Source: Brachymonas sp049977365
Lineage (GTDB): Bacteria; Pseudomonadota; Gammaproteobacteria; Burkholderiales; Burkholderiaceae_C
DNA length: 64,000 nt
Direction of reading: 5' to 3'
Assembly (NCBI RefSeq): GCF_049977365.1
Contig: NZ_JBNGEN010000004.1
Location: forward strand, 62,001 to 126,000
The first letter of the stretch is position 1; the number at the start of each line of letters is the position of its first letter. Below are positions 47,074 to 54,845 of the stretch, one piece after another. A model generated the notes under the pieces. The model saw only the letters and a list, made by a program, of their open reading frames with translations. It had not been told where the DNA came from and did not search any database. Position numbers and translations under genes: made by a program.

Positions 47074-47422
47074 CATGCCTCTCGCAGGTTGACATCTGCC
47101 GTCTCTGCAGTTTCTACCTGCACCATGCATGCACCCATACGCATGGGATGCATGGGGTGCCCGGGGGAGGGCTTCCTTGTACTCTGAGTCTGCACCAGCC
47201 GCATGGTCCAGCGGGTGAGACAGGGAGCTCAGGGCTTTGCGGCCACATGCAGAAAGAGCCTTGCGTGAAAGGAGGCTCTCCCCCTCATGCTGTGAGGGAG
47301 TACAGGCCTATTGTGTCCTTGTTCTGTAGGGCGGAGCCTCGATGGTGCCAGTCAGACGGTGGGGCTGCTTCCTGCCGCGCGCCGTGATGGGAGGGATGTC
47401 CTTTTGGGGCACAATGCATGCC
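47074..47422. other. Intergenic region ompA-ubiG
   Basis: About 350 bases without a supported gene. A frame open in phase with ubiG extends upstream to 47342 but lacks conserved residues and a convincing ribosome-binding site. A promoter for ubiG is expected near 47300-47400, but no clear hexamer pair is seen. Confidence 0.4.
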
Positions 47423-48187
47423 ATGGAACGATCCTTTCTGACTTCTTCTCCATCCTCTCGGCAGGCCAGCGCCGAGCTTTCTGCTGCTTCGAATGTGGAC
47501 CCTGCCGAGATCGGCAAGTTTGCCCGTCTTGCCACCGACTGGTGGGATCGCAACGGCGTGCTGCGAACCCTGCATGCCATCAATCCTCTGCGCCTGGGCT
47601 GGATTCAGGAGCACGTCCAGCTGGCTGGACGCAGGGTGCTGGATGTAGGCTGCGGGGGAGGCATTCTGTCGGAATCCATGGCGCAGGTCGGGGCAGATGT
47701 GACCGGCATCGATCTGGCCGAGGATTCGCTTCGCATCGCCCAGCTGCATGCGCTGGAGGAAGGGGTTGAGCATCTTTCATACCGTCAGATCAGCGCCGAA
47801 GACATGGCAGCCGAAGAGCAGGGGCAGTTCGATGTGGTCACCTGCATGGAGATGCTCGAACATGTGCCCGATCCAGCGTCGGTGGTACGGGCCTGTGCGG
47901 CGGCCGCCAAGCCTGGAGGATGGGTTTTCTTCTCTACCATCGGCCGCAATCCCAAGTCGTTTCTGCTGGCGATCGTGGGAGCTGAATATCTGTTGAATCT
48001 GGTGCCGCGCGGCACGCATGAATATGCGCGCTTCATTCAACCCAGCGAGCTGGTGCGCAGTGCGCGCGACAGCGGGCTGTCGGTGACGGATATGCGGGGG
48101 TTGCATTACAACCCCTTGAATCAGCGCTATTGGCTCGATGACCGGGTGGAGGTCAACTATCTGCTGGCGTGCCGCCGGGCAGGGTGA
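47423..48187 (+). CDS. ubiG: Ubiquinone biosynthesis O-methyltransferase UbiG
   Basis: A 254-residue SAM-dependent methyltransferase that carries out both O-methylations in ubiquinone synthesis. Motif I is 'RVLDVGCGGGILSESMAQVG', followed by 'VTGIDLAEDSLRIAQLHA', 'DVVTCMEMLEHVPDP' and the C-terminal 'LHYNPLNQRYWL'. 'NVDPAEIGKFARLATDWWD' near the N-terminus is the family block. ATG 47423 (MERSFLTSS) is chosen; ATG 47414 is three codons earlier. gph follows after three bases, so the pair is co-transcribed. ispB at the far end of the window supplies the side chain. Confidence 0.96.
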   Translation: MERSFLTSSPSSRQASAELSAASNVDPAEIGKFARLATDWWDRNGVLRTLHAINPLRLGWIQEHVQLAGRRVLDVGCGGGILSESMAQVGADVTGIDLAEDSLRIAQLHALEEGVEHLSYRQISAEDMAAEEQGQFDVVTCMEMLEHVPDPASVVRACAAAAKPGGWVFFSTIGRNPKSFLLAIVGAEYLLNLVPRGTHEYARFIQPSELVRSARDSGLSVTDMRGLHYNPLNQRYWLDDRVEVNYLLACRRAG

Positions 48188-48190
48188 GGC

Positions 48191-48907
48191 GTGGCGAACA
48201 CCATGGCGGCACAGCACGCGGGACATGTGCCCGAGGTTTCTTTTCCAGAGCGTCGGCTGGTGCTGTTTGATCTTGATGGCACTCTGGTGGACAGTGCTCC
48301 GGATCTGGGGGCTGCGGTGGATCGCATGCGTACCCGGCGCGGGCTGCCCTCTCTGCCTGCCTCGGCCTACCGTCCCATGGCCGGAGCAGGTGCCCGGGGC
48401 ATGTTGGGCGTGGCGTTCGGGATGACGCCGGAGCATCCCGATTTTCCGGAATTCAGGGAAGAGTTCTTCAGGAGCTACGAAGACCATCTTCTGGATCACA
48501 CCTATGCGTTCGAGGGGGTGCCAGCGCTGCTGCAGGCGCTTGAAGGCGCGCACATTTCCTGGGGCATCGTCACCAACAAGTCGGAGCGGTTCACGCTGCC
48601 CCTGGTGCGGGGCATGGACGTGTTGGCCAAGGCAGCCGTCGTGATTGCCGGAGACACCACCCCGCATTCCAAGCCTCATCCAGAGCCCCTGTTCGAGGCG
48701 GCACGCCGTCTGGAAATTCCCCCGCTGGAGTGCCTCTATGTAGGAGATGACCGGCGCGACATGGAAGCTGCCCGGGCTGCCGGCATGGCCGCAGTGGCGG
48801 CTACCTGGGGCTATCTGGGTGAACATGACGTAGCGACCTGGGGAGCTGATGCCCTGGCGGAGCATCCCCGTGAAGTGGCCCGTCTTCTGGGAGTGGCGGT
48901 TTCGTGA
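48191..48907 (+). CDS. gph: Phosphoglycolate phosphatase (HAD family) Gph
   Basis: A 238-residue HAD hydrolase. Motif I is 'LVLFDLDGTLVDSAPDLGAA' with both catalytic Asp residues; motif II is 'GIVTNKSERFT', and motifs III-IV are 'HSKPHPEPLF' and 'LYVGDDRRDMEAARAAGM'. It salvages 2-phosphoglycolate formed during DNA repair. GTG 48191 lies three bases after ubiG; ATG 48203 is an alternative that loses four residues. The stop overlaps the next GTG start (GTGA), linking it to the following unknown gene. Confidence 0.93.
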   Translation: MANTMAAQHAGHVPEVSFPERRLVLFDLDGTLVDSAPDLGAAVDRMRTRRGLPSLPASAYRPMAGAGARGMLGVAFGMTPEHPDFPEFREEFFRSYEDHLLDHTYAFEGVPALLQALEGAHISWGIVTNKSERFTLPLVRGMDVLAKAAVVIAGDTTPHSKPHPEPLFEAARRLEIPPLECLYVGDDRRDMEAARAAGMAAVAATWGYLGEHDVATWGADALAEHPREVARLLGVAVS

Positions 48908-49434
48908 GCCGGTGGATGACTGCCCTGAAGGGGGCGGCACTGCTGTGGCTGCTCGTTCTCGGCGGTGCGGTCTGCGCGAAGACGGCTTTGCAGAGGGGGG
49001 CCGCCACAACCTGTCTCGATGATGCGGGCGTGCAGCGCCTGCTGGCCGAGAGCCGACATCACCCGATTCTTCTGTATGTATGGTCGCCTCGCATGGTGCT
49101 GTCGGCCGAGCATGCGCACGAGGTAGCGGCAGTGGCAGCAGACATGGGGGTGCAGTTTGTTCCGGTGCACGATGGCCGGGTGCCGTCCACTGAAATACAG
49201 GAGGCCGTGCAGGCGGTACCTGCCCGTGCGGCGATACGTCCGGAGCAGAATGTGCTGGTCCACAGCCAACCCCTGTGCGCTCCTGTGCTGGAGCAGCGTG
49301 ACAGCTATCGGCACTTTCCTACCGCATGGGTGTTGCATGCAGGGCATCTGGCAGCGCGTCCGCTGGTGGGAGCCATGCCGCCTTCCTATTGGCGCCAGGG
49401 CATCGGCTTGCGGGTGGCAGACCATCATCCATGA
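48904..49434 (+). CDS. Hypothetical exported protein, possibly thioredoxin-fold
   Basis: A 176-residue protein that I do not recognise. The N-terminus 'GAALLWLLVLGGAVCA' is a signal peptide or anchor. The mature part has alternating strands and helices: 'HPILLYVWSPRMVLSAEHAH' followed by 'MGVQFVPVHDG' and 'YRHFPTAWVLHAGHL' resembles a thioredoxin-like layout (W-S-P-x-M at the expected CxxC position, and a P before a strand), but there is no redox CxxC. Two other Cys are present (near residues 37 and 124). The GTG start overlaps the gph stop. It may be a conserved lineage-specific protein. Confidence 0.6.
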   Translation: MSRWMTALKGAALLWLLVLGGAVCAKTALQRGAATTCLDDAGVQRLLAESRHHPILLYVWSPRMVLSAEHAHEVAAVAADMGVQFVPVHDGRVPSTEIQEAVQAVPARAAIRPEQNVLVHSQPLCAPVLEQRDSYRHFPTAWVLHAGHLAARPLVGAMPPSYWRQGIGLRVADHHP

Positions 49435-49542
49435 GATGACATGACACGGTGTGCATGGGGCAGAGTCGGCAGATCGCCTCTGTGCCGTGTCCATGCGTTG
49501 TTCAAGCCACTTCGCGGGCATACAAGGATCAGGAAGCAGAGC

Positions 49543-50835
49543 ATGACACATCGACATTCCGGCTATGTGCCGCACCCGTCCACCCAGGCCAGAAGAGCTG
49601 CTGCATGGCAGAAGCGACTGGCGGGATGGAGCGTGGCAGCGGCAGGGTTAGGGTTCGGTGCCTCAGGCGCGGCGGTGTCCTCGCCGGCAGGTGTGGAGGC
49701 AGGCTCCTGCATTGCGCCCAACACCTTCATGGAGCTGACGGCGCAGGTGGCTGGGACTGGCCGGGATGCCGGTGGACAGAACGTGGTGGCCCTGGGCAGT
49801 TATGAGCGCTTCAGCCCGGATGGCCGGTTCGTGCTGCGATCCTATTCCGGAGCGGGGCTGGGCAATGTGAGCCTCATGGAACTGCCCGCGTTCGAGGGAC
49901 AGGTGCTTCGTGCCTATCGCACTCCGTTTTCCAACGAGGCGTTTCCTGTACAGGGCAGCTGGCGGTATCTGGTGGATACGGATGGCGCGCACTATGGACT
50001 GGCGGATGTGCTGCAGCATGAGCGCGGCGCCCGTGCGCTTTTTCGGGGTGGCATGACGGGCTTCTATGCGGCGGCTGCCGAGCTGCCGGGGGAGCGGGAG
50101 GGAGAGATTCGCATCCGTTCGCTCAGCTGGCCCAATAGCGGGGGCGACGAACATCAGGGGGAGGGTGCACTGTCCGCACGCACGCTGACGGTCGACACGC
50201 GCTCCCAGCGCATCGTGCAGGACAGCGGGGTCCAATACCTCTGCGGCGCGCGCGTGCACGAGGACGGCGCCATGTATGCACTGCCCATGATCTCGGTCGA
50301 TGGCACGGAGTTTGCGGCCATGCCGCAGATGCCGGTGCAGGGACAGCCCACCATGCGCATCTTCGCGTTTGGGACCGACGGGCAAGGATGTCATCTGCAG
50401 GACACCTTTCTGCAGGCAAGTGGCAAGACCGTGTTTGGCTTTGCGGATGGCGCGGGCGGCAGAGCGCCACTGGCCTATGAGTACCGGGCGCAGATCTGGT
50501 GGTACGTGCGCGCGCTGCACCGCGCCTTCAATCTCGCGCCCCCAGCACAGGGAGCGGGTGATGTGCTGCTGGCCAGCGCCTTCCCTGGCATCACCCGGGA
50601 CGGGCGGGTGCTCTATGCGGCCACGCGGAGGAGCTGCAGCGTTCAGGGCACGCAATGCACCGACCGAGTGGGCTACATGGTGGCCGACCCGTGGCAGAGC
50701 GCCGATTTTCAGGCCTGGCGCATGGCGCATGCCGCCGAGGCGGCCGCCCAGCACTTTGCTCGTTGCGTGACGCGGGAGGACGTGCAAAGAACGCGTGCGG
50801 AGTTTGCACGGCAGCGAGGACTGCCCGGAGCCTGA
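49543..50835 (+). CDS. Hypothetical exported protein
   Basis: A 430-residue protein of unknown function. It begins MTHRHSGYVPHPSTQARRAA and has a twin-basic then hydrophobic stretch ('RLAGWSVAAAGLGFGASGAA') suggesting export. The mature part is beta-rich, with repeated short strands and Gly turns ('YERFSPDGRFVLRSYSGAGL', 'SWRYLVDTDGAHYGLADV', 'FPGITRDGRVLYAATRRSC'). This resembles a beta-propeller-like layout, though no family motif is seen. Four to six Cys may form disulphides. It follows the preceding unknown gene by 108 bases and precedes ssrA. Confidence 0.65.
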   Translation: MTHRHSGYVPHPSTQARRAAAWQKRLAGWSVAAAGLGFGASGAAVSSPAGVEAGSCIAPNTFMELTAQVAGTGRDAGGQNVVALGSYERFSPDGRFVLRSYSGAGLGNVSLMELPAFEGQVLRAYRTPFSNEAFPVQGSWRYLVDTDGAHYGLADVLQHERGARALFRGGMTGFYAAAAELPGEREGEIRIRSLSWPNSGGDEHQGEGALSARTLTVDTRSQRIVQDSGVQYLCGARVHEDGAMYALPMISVDGTEFAAMPQMPVQGQPTMRIFAFGTDGQGCHLQDTFLQASGKTVFGFADGAGGRAPLAYEYRAQIWWYVRALHRAFNLAPPAQGAGDVLLASAFPGITRDGRVLYAATRRSCSVQGTQCTDRVGYMVADPWQSADFQAWRMAHAAEAAAQHFARCVTREDVQRTRAEFARQRGLPGA

Positions 50836-50952
50836 GAGAGGAGGTCGGCGGAGGCGGGGCACTGTGGTACATGCACAGGGGGCAATCTCTTGAAATCGTG
50901 TCAAAGGCTCCCATGTGGAGATCCGTGGGCAACACAGTCTGCAGCATGGGAG

Positions 50953-50981
50953 TCGCATCCCGAGGCAGGACAGGCTAGAAT
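50953..50981 (+). promoter_or_regulatory. Candidate sigma-70 promoter of ssrA
   Basis: TCGCAT (50953-50958), a 17-base spacer, then TAGAAT (50976-50981). The -10 box is good and the -35 box weak. The first base of mature tmRNA lies 16 bases beyond the -10 box, consistent with a short 5' leader removed by RNase P. Confidence 0.45.
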
Positions 50982-50996
50982 GCACATTCCTTTCAA

Positions 50997-51383
50997 GGGG
51001 CTGCACTGGTTTCGACACGGGTTCGGAAGCGTTGCGGGGCATGTCGAGCTTGAGTCACGCTCGTAAATCTCGATTCAAAAAAGTAACTGCAAACGACGAA
51101 CGTTTCGCACTCGCTGCTTAAGCCAGCGGGCCTTGCAACAGCCTGTCAATGGGTTGGGCAAGGGGTGGTCAGAGCAATCTGACCATTCCAGGCTGCAAGG
51201 TTAATTCACATTGACTGGTCGTGTGCCGTGCTCCTTGGCACGCGACAAGATTCAAGGGAGCTGGCCTGACATGCAGCGTGCCACTGTGCGGCATGACAGG
51301 TGAGATCAAACCAGATGGCTACACATGTAGAACCGGACGAAAAAGGCTTGTGGACGGGGGTTCAATTCCCCCCAGCTCCACCA
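50997..51383 (+). ncRNA. ssrA: tmRNA (SsrA)
   Basis: A 387-base one-piece tmRNA. The 5' GGGGCTG pairs with CAGCTCC near the 3' end (one G-U pair) to form the acceptor stem, and the encoded 3' end is ACCA. The T-arm (GGGGGTTCAATTCCCCCC region, 51356-51373) is standard. The tag frame at 51089-51121 encodes ANDERFALAA followed by TAA; GCA 51089 is the resume codon. This tag is typical of betaproteobacteria. tmRNA with SmpB rescues stalled ribosomes. The 3' end of ssrA is a known integration target, and an accessory patch follows here. Confidence 0.98.
51089..51121 (+). other. tmRNA proteolysis-tag reading frame
   Basis: Ten codons plus TAA inside ssrA. The tag sequence ANDERFALAA ends in the LAA degron recognised by ClpXP. 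The resume codon GCA is preceded by GTAACT, similar to the usual positioning element. Confidence 0.95.
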
Positions 51384-51390
51384 ATACCCA

Positions 51391-51423
51391 AAATCCCAAC
51401 CCTCATCGGTTGGGATTTTTTTT
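51391..51423 (+). terminator. Rho-independent terminator of ssrA
   Basis: Stem AAATCCCAACC / GGTTGGGATTT with loop CTCATC, followed by further T residues. It lies 7 bases after the tmRNA 3' end. Confidence 0.95.
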
Positions 51424-51694
51424 GCCCGTTCCCCCAGTGTTGGCGCGGTTTCCGGGCATGGCCTCGCGAGCGCCACCCCTGCGAAGTCGTCGTTTTTGCC
51501 CCCGCCGACGCCTCTCTGTTCTCCGTTTTCTCTGGTGGCCACGCGAGCGTTCTCGAGGCCATTTCCTTTGCTGGCGCGGGTTTAGAGGCGGTCGGTTGTG
51601 GTTGGCAACTCCTGTAGCGGTGGCGACTCAGGGTGACAATATGCTTTGCTACGCATTATTCTGTCGCGAGAAAAAGCCCTACTAACATTCCCTG
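51424..51694. other. Start of the accessory patch, no gene seen
   Basis: Between the ssrA terminator and the beta-lactamase start. Base composition falls from GC-rich to more AT-rich towards 51694. Open frames here are short and without motifs. A promoter candidate for the beta-lactamase lies at 51633-51662. No integrase fragment or copy of the tmRNA 3' end is recognised. Confidence 0.4.
51633..51662 (+). promoter_or_regulatory. Candidate promoter of the beta-lactamase gene
   Basis: GTGACA (51633-51638), an 18-base spacer and TATTCT (51657-51662), 32 bases before the ATG. The boxes are close to consensus in a stretch that is AT-rich for this genome. Assigned by eye. Confidence 0.4.
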
Positions 51695-52570
51695 ATGAAC
51701 TTTTCCTACCTGCTCCGGACTGTGGCCATCGCCGTCGCCACCTTCACAACCTTTTCGCCATCTGCTAACGCCCTAGAGGTTGGCACTCTGTCAAAAGCTG
51801 TTCAGGCTGAAGAAGCGCGGTTGGGCGCGCGTATCGGCATGGCGGTATTCGATGCAAAGGACAGGACCCGTTGGGCCCACAGGGGCGATGAGCGGTTTCC
51901 TCTGAACAGCACGCATAAGTCGTTTTCGTGTGCCGCGCTTCTGAAGCAAGTTGATCGGCGCGTGCTGGCGCTGGAGAACGTCATTTCCATTGAACGCGCC
52001 TCTCTCGTCACCTACTCGCCGGTGATGGAAAAGACGGGTGGACAAGTGACTTTGCGCGAAGCTTGCGCAGCCTCCGTCAGTTGGAGTGACAACACGGCCG
52101 CCAACATCGTTACAGATGCGATCGGTGGGCCCCAGGCCTTCACGGTCTTTATGCGCGACATCGGTGACCCGCATACCCGGCTCGACCGCAAAGAACCGGA
52201 GATGAATGAAGCCACCCCAAACGACTTGCGCGATACGACCACACCGAACGCCATCGTTGAAAGCCTGCGCCGCATCATTCTTGGCGACGTGCTGCGGGAG
52301 GACTCGCGCGCGTTGCTGACAGACTGGATGATTAACGATAAGGTCGCTGACGCGCTGTTACGTGCGACCCTCCCGCGCACTTGGTCTATAGCTGACAAGT
52401 CTGGTGCTGGCGGCCATGGCTCACGATCAATCGTCGCTGTCATCTGGCCTAAAGACCGCGACCCCGTCGTTGTAGGCATATACATCACGCAGACATCTGC
52501 ACCGATGGCAGACAGCAATGCCGCAATCGCGAGGTTGGGCAGTGTGTTAGCGGACGCTCTTGGCCGCTGA
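51695..52570 (+). CDS. bla: Class A beta-lactamase, CARB/PSE-like
   Basis: A 291-residue periplasmic serine beta-lactamase. The signal peptide ends near 'SPSANA'. The catalytic motifs are all present: Ser70-x-x-Lys73 in 'LNSTHKSFSC', SDN in 'SVSWSDNTAANI', Glu166/Asn170 in 'RKEPEMNEATPND', and the 234-236 triad in 'ADKSGAGGHGSRSI'. The overall pattern ('LVTYSPVMEK', 'LRDTTTPNAI') is closest to CARB/PSE carbenicillinases as I remember them, but position 234 is Lys, not the Arg of most of those enzymes. It should hydrolyse penicillins; the wider spectrum is unknown. Base composition is lower in GC than neighbouring genes, which supports acquisition. It is not adjacent to a recognisable ampR-type regulator. 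Confidence 0.95.
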   Translation: MNFSYLLRTVAIAVATFTTFSPSANALEVGTLSKAVQAEEARLGARIGMAVFDAKDRTRWAHRGDERFPLNSTHKSFSCAALLKQVDRRVLALENVISIERASLVTYSPVMEKTGGQVTLREACAASVSWSDNTAANIVTDAIGGPQAFTVFMRDIGDPHTRLDRKEPEMNEATPNDLRDTTTPNAIVESLRRIILGDVLREDSRALLTDWMINDKVADALLRATLPRTWSIADKSGAGGHGSRSIVAVIWPKDRDPVVVGIYITQTSAPMADSNAAIARLGSVLADALGR

Positions 52571-52705
52571 CTGAGTGCGTCGTTCGCCCCGATGTCCTCT
52601 TCGGGTGCCGGTAGTTCAACCCTGGAAAGTACCGGGAAGTACCTGTGTCTGGGCATTCCAACTGCTGGGCCAGGGGCGGCGCATCACCTTCTCCAGCACG
52701 GCATC
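52571..52705. other. Short segment between the beta-lactamase and the IS
   Basis: About 135 bases with no supported gene. If the IS had simply interrupted one gene, the 5' part of the truncated gene beyond the IS should be here; I see no matching open frame with a start and ribosome-binding site. This suggests deletion or rearrangement at the IS border. Confidence 0.4.
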
Positions 52706-52732
52706 GTGAAGCGCCCCGGGTTTCGCGGAGGC
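52706..52732 (+). repeat. IS left inverted repeat
   Basis: Begins GTGAAGCGCCCCGGGTTTCG and pairs with 53994-54020; 26 of 27 bases match. Confidence 0.93.
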
Positions 52733-52754
52733 TCCAACACTGGAGAATGGAGCC

Positions 52755-53078
52755 ATGAAGAAGTCCGCAAAGTTTTCGCCTGAGGTCCGTGAGCGCGCCG
52801 TGCGCATGGTGCTGGAGCACCGCTCAGAGCACCCGTCGCAATGGGCGACCATCGAATCGATTGCCGAGAAGATTGGCTGCGTGCCGCAAACCCTGCACAC
52901 CTGGGTGCGCCAGCACGAGGTGGATGCCGGTCAACGTGACGGCGTAACCACCGCAGATGCTCAACGCATCAAAGATCTGGAGCGAGAGAACCGTGAACTG
53001 CGCCGGGCCAACGAGATCCTGAAGCTGGCCAGCGCGTTTTTCGCCCAGGCGGAGCTCGACCGCCGCATCAAGTCCTGA
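52755..53078 (+). CDS. IS3-family transposase, OrfA
   Basis: A 107-residue protein. The N-terminal helix-turn-helix ('FSPEVRERAVRMVLEHRSEH' to 'IGCVPQTLHTWVRQHEV') binds the inverted repeats. The C-terminal leucine-zipper-like helix ('DLERENRELRRANEILKLAS') mediates multimerisation. In IS3 elements it acts as a regulator alone and as the N-terminal part of the OrfAB transposase after frameshifting. It overlaps the orfB frame near TTTTTC at 53037-53042. Confidence 0.95.
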   Translation: MKKSAKFSPEVRERAVRMVLEHRSEHPSQWATIESIAEKIGCVPQTLHTWVRQHEVDAGQRDGVTTADAQRIKDLERENRELRRANEILKLASAFFAQAELDRRIKS

Positions 53079-53980
53079 AGGCCTTCGTCGACCAGCACCG
53101 CCAGCAGTTTGGGGTCGAGTCGATCTGCCGCGTCTTGCAGATTGCCCCATCCGCGTACTGGCTTCATGCCGCACGTCAGCGGCAGCCAGGCTTGCGCTCG
53201 CTGCGAGCCCAGCGCGATGCGGTGCTGGTGCCGCAGATTCAACGTGTGTGGTACGCCAACCTGCAGGTCTACGGCGCAGACAAGGTCTGGCTGCAACTCA
53301 ATCGCGAGGGCGTTACTGTGGCGCGCTGCACCGTCGAGCGGCTGATGCGCCAGCAAGGCCTGCAGGGTGTGCGCCGAGGCAAGGCACAGCGCACCACCAT
53401 GGCTGATCCGAAGGTGTCTTGCCCGCTTGATCGGGTCAATCGCCAATTCCGGGCTGATCGGCCCAATCAGCTGTGGGTCTCGGACTTCACCTACGTATCG
53501 ACCTGGCAGGGCTGGGTCTATGTGGCCTTCGTCATTGATGTGTTCAGCCGTCGCATCGTGGGTTGGCGCCAGAGCAGCTCCATGCACACAGACTTCGTGC
53601 TCGACGCACTGGAGCAGGCCCTGTACGACCGTAAGCCGTCCGAGGAAGATGGTCTGATTCATCATTCCGACAGGGGTTCGCAATACCTCTGCATTCGCTA
53701 CAGCGAGCGACTGGCCGAGGCCGGGATCGAACCGTCAGTCGGCTCGAAGGGCGACAGCTATGACAACGCCCTGGCCGAAACCATCAACGGCTTGTACAAG
53801 GCCGAGGTGATCCACCGCCGTGGCCCATGGAAGACCAAGCAGGCCGTCGAGCTGGCCACGCTGGAATGGGTCTTTTGGTTCAACCACCATCGGTTGATGG
53901 GGCCACTTGGTAATGTCCCGCCCGCAGAGTTCGAGGCAAACTACCATCAACAACGCGCTGGTCAGACCGCGACTGTCTGA
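53042..53980 (+). CDS. IS3-family transposase, OrfB (DDE integrase core)
   Basis: A catalytic part in the -1 frame relative to orfA. The N-terminal region 'VLKAFVDQHRQQFGVESICR' is followed by the HTH_21-type block and the rve integrase core. The DDE residues lie in 'LWVSDFTYVSTW' (Asp), 'HHSDRGSQY' (Asp) and 'NALAETINGLYKAEVI' (Glu). There is no good start codon at the beginning; translation is probably by a -1 slip at the TTTTTC run near 53037-53042, giving one OrfAB protein. An internal ATG at 53135 is a less likely start. Confidence 0.93.
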   Translation, partial: RPGGARPPHQVLKAFVDQHRQQFGVESICRVLQIAPSAYWLHAARQRQPGLRSLRAQRDAVLVPQIQRVWYANLQVYGADKVWLQLNREGVTVARCTVERLMRQQGLQGVRRGKAQRTTMADPKVSCPLDRVNRQFRADRPNQLWVSDFTYVSTWQGWVYVAFVIDVFSRRIVGWRQSSSMHTDFVLDALEQALYDRKPSEEDGLIHHSDRGSQYLCIRYSERLAEAGIEPSVGSKGDSYDNALAETINGLYKAEVIHRRGPWKTKQAVELATLEWVFWFNHHRLMGPLGNVPPAEFEANYHQQRAGQTATV

Positions 53981-53993
53981 CTTAAACCAACTG

Positions 53994-54020
53994 GCCTCTG
54001 CGAAACCCGGGGCGCTTCAC
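53994..54020 (-). repeat. IS right inverted repeat
   Basis: Reverse complement begins GTGAAGCGCCCCGGGTTTCG; the single mismatch to the left repeat is at the 22nd base. Confidence 0.93.
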
Positions 54021-54596
54021 TCTGCTATCGAGGCGGACACATTGGATGCATTGGTGTCGAATCTGAAAAGTCAGGCATCCCCCTTGATCTCCTCAAATTT
54101 GTGCGAAGCGCTTTCAGCGATGCACGACGAGGTAGTAGACAACTCTCTGGACGTTGGATTTGATTGGTCTGCTTTACATGCTGTTCCCCAGAGCGTTAGT
54201 TCACGAGTCATCAGAATTCAGAAGGACTATTTCTCTCGGATTGAAGAGGTCCGAAGGGAATTGAGAACGCAGGAGCAGCATCTCGAAGAGTCCTTTATTG
54301 GTACAGTCGAGCGGCTAGATGGTGCGATGGATGAAAGCGGTCGTAGATCCGGTGATGTCATCTTGGCGCTTTTGCTCCCCGATGAAGGGGAGACGGTAAG
54401 GGCTAAGGTATCTTTGTCTGCCGATGACTACGGTAAAGCAGATACTGCACACATGACGAACGGGGCCTACGTTAGAGTGACTGGCCGCCTTCGTCCTGGA
54501 CGTCAGCCACGCCAACTTACGGACGTTTCCTACTTCGAACTCATTGCACGAGATCTTCGGGCTGGGCTGTTGCCGGTTTCAAAGACACCTTGTTAA
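54021..54596 (+). pseudogene. 3' fragment of an unknown gene truncated at the IS
   Basis: The frame is open from inside the IS right end to TGA/TAA at 54596 and gives about 191 residues outside the IS. The fragment is mostly helical at first ('LDALVSNLKSQASPLISSNL', 'RIEEVRRELRTQEQHLEES') and beta-rich at the end ('TVRAKVSLSADDYGKADTAH', 'GAYVRVTGRLRPGRQPRQLT'). I do not recognise the family. The final part resembles a small OB-like barrel, by strand pattern only. The 5' part is not found on the other side of the IS. Codon use is more AT-rich than the core genome. Confidence 0.65.
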
Positions 54597-54786
54597 GGTG
54601 GAAGATGAAAACCACCATGAGCGGCTTGGGTCAAAAGCCCCGGTCGTGAGCGTCATGGAAAAGGTGCCGGTCAGGCATCAGGTGTGGGTCAACGAAGGCG
54701 AACAACAGCCCAGTGGTCGTGTTTTTCCATCGCACTGCCTTTGTTGGTGCGGGATGGACTTGATTGTGGATTCGACTTCCACCAAC
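54597..54786. other. End of the accessory patch with a 10-bp inverted repeat
   Basis: About 190 bases without a supported gene. It contains the perfect inverted repeat TTTGTTGGTG (54740-54749) and CACCAACAAA (54780-54789), 30 bases apart. The right arm includes TCCACCAA, the same octamer found at the end of ssrA (CTCCACCAA). This could be a degenerate attachment site, but the match is short. Confidence 0.35.
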
Positions 54787-54824
54787 AAAAGAGAACCCCG
54801 CCATTCCGGCGGGGTTCTCTTTTT
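54787..54824. terminator. Bidirectional Rho-independent terminator
   Basis: Stem AGAGAACCCCGCC / GGCGGGGTTCTCT with loop ATTCC, preceded by AAAA and followed by TTTT. It serves the FMN reductase gene on the minus strand (stop at 54846) and can stop plus-strand transcription from the accessory patch. Confidence 0.92.
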
Positions 54825-54845
54825 ATGCGCTTCTGATGCCGGGGT

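Larger units (their letters stand above)
52706..54020 (+). mobile_element. Complete IS3-family insertion sequence (IS51-like group)
   Basis: A 1315-base element bounded by 27-base inverted repeats with one mismatch (GTGAAGCGCCCCGGGTTTCG at each tip). It carries overlapping orfA and orfB in the IS3 arrangement, with a probable -1 frameshift. The DDE residues are intact, so it could be active. Flanking bases do not show a matching 3- or 4-bp duplication (ATC before, TCT after), which argues for rearrangement after insertion. Placement in the IS51-like group is from the orfA style ('KKSAKFSPEVRERAVRMVLE'). Confidence 0.93.

Noticed and set aside
52700..54025. Target-site duplication of the IS
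   Set aside because: I compared 3- and 4-base flanks and found no match (for example ATC and TCT), so none is annotated.
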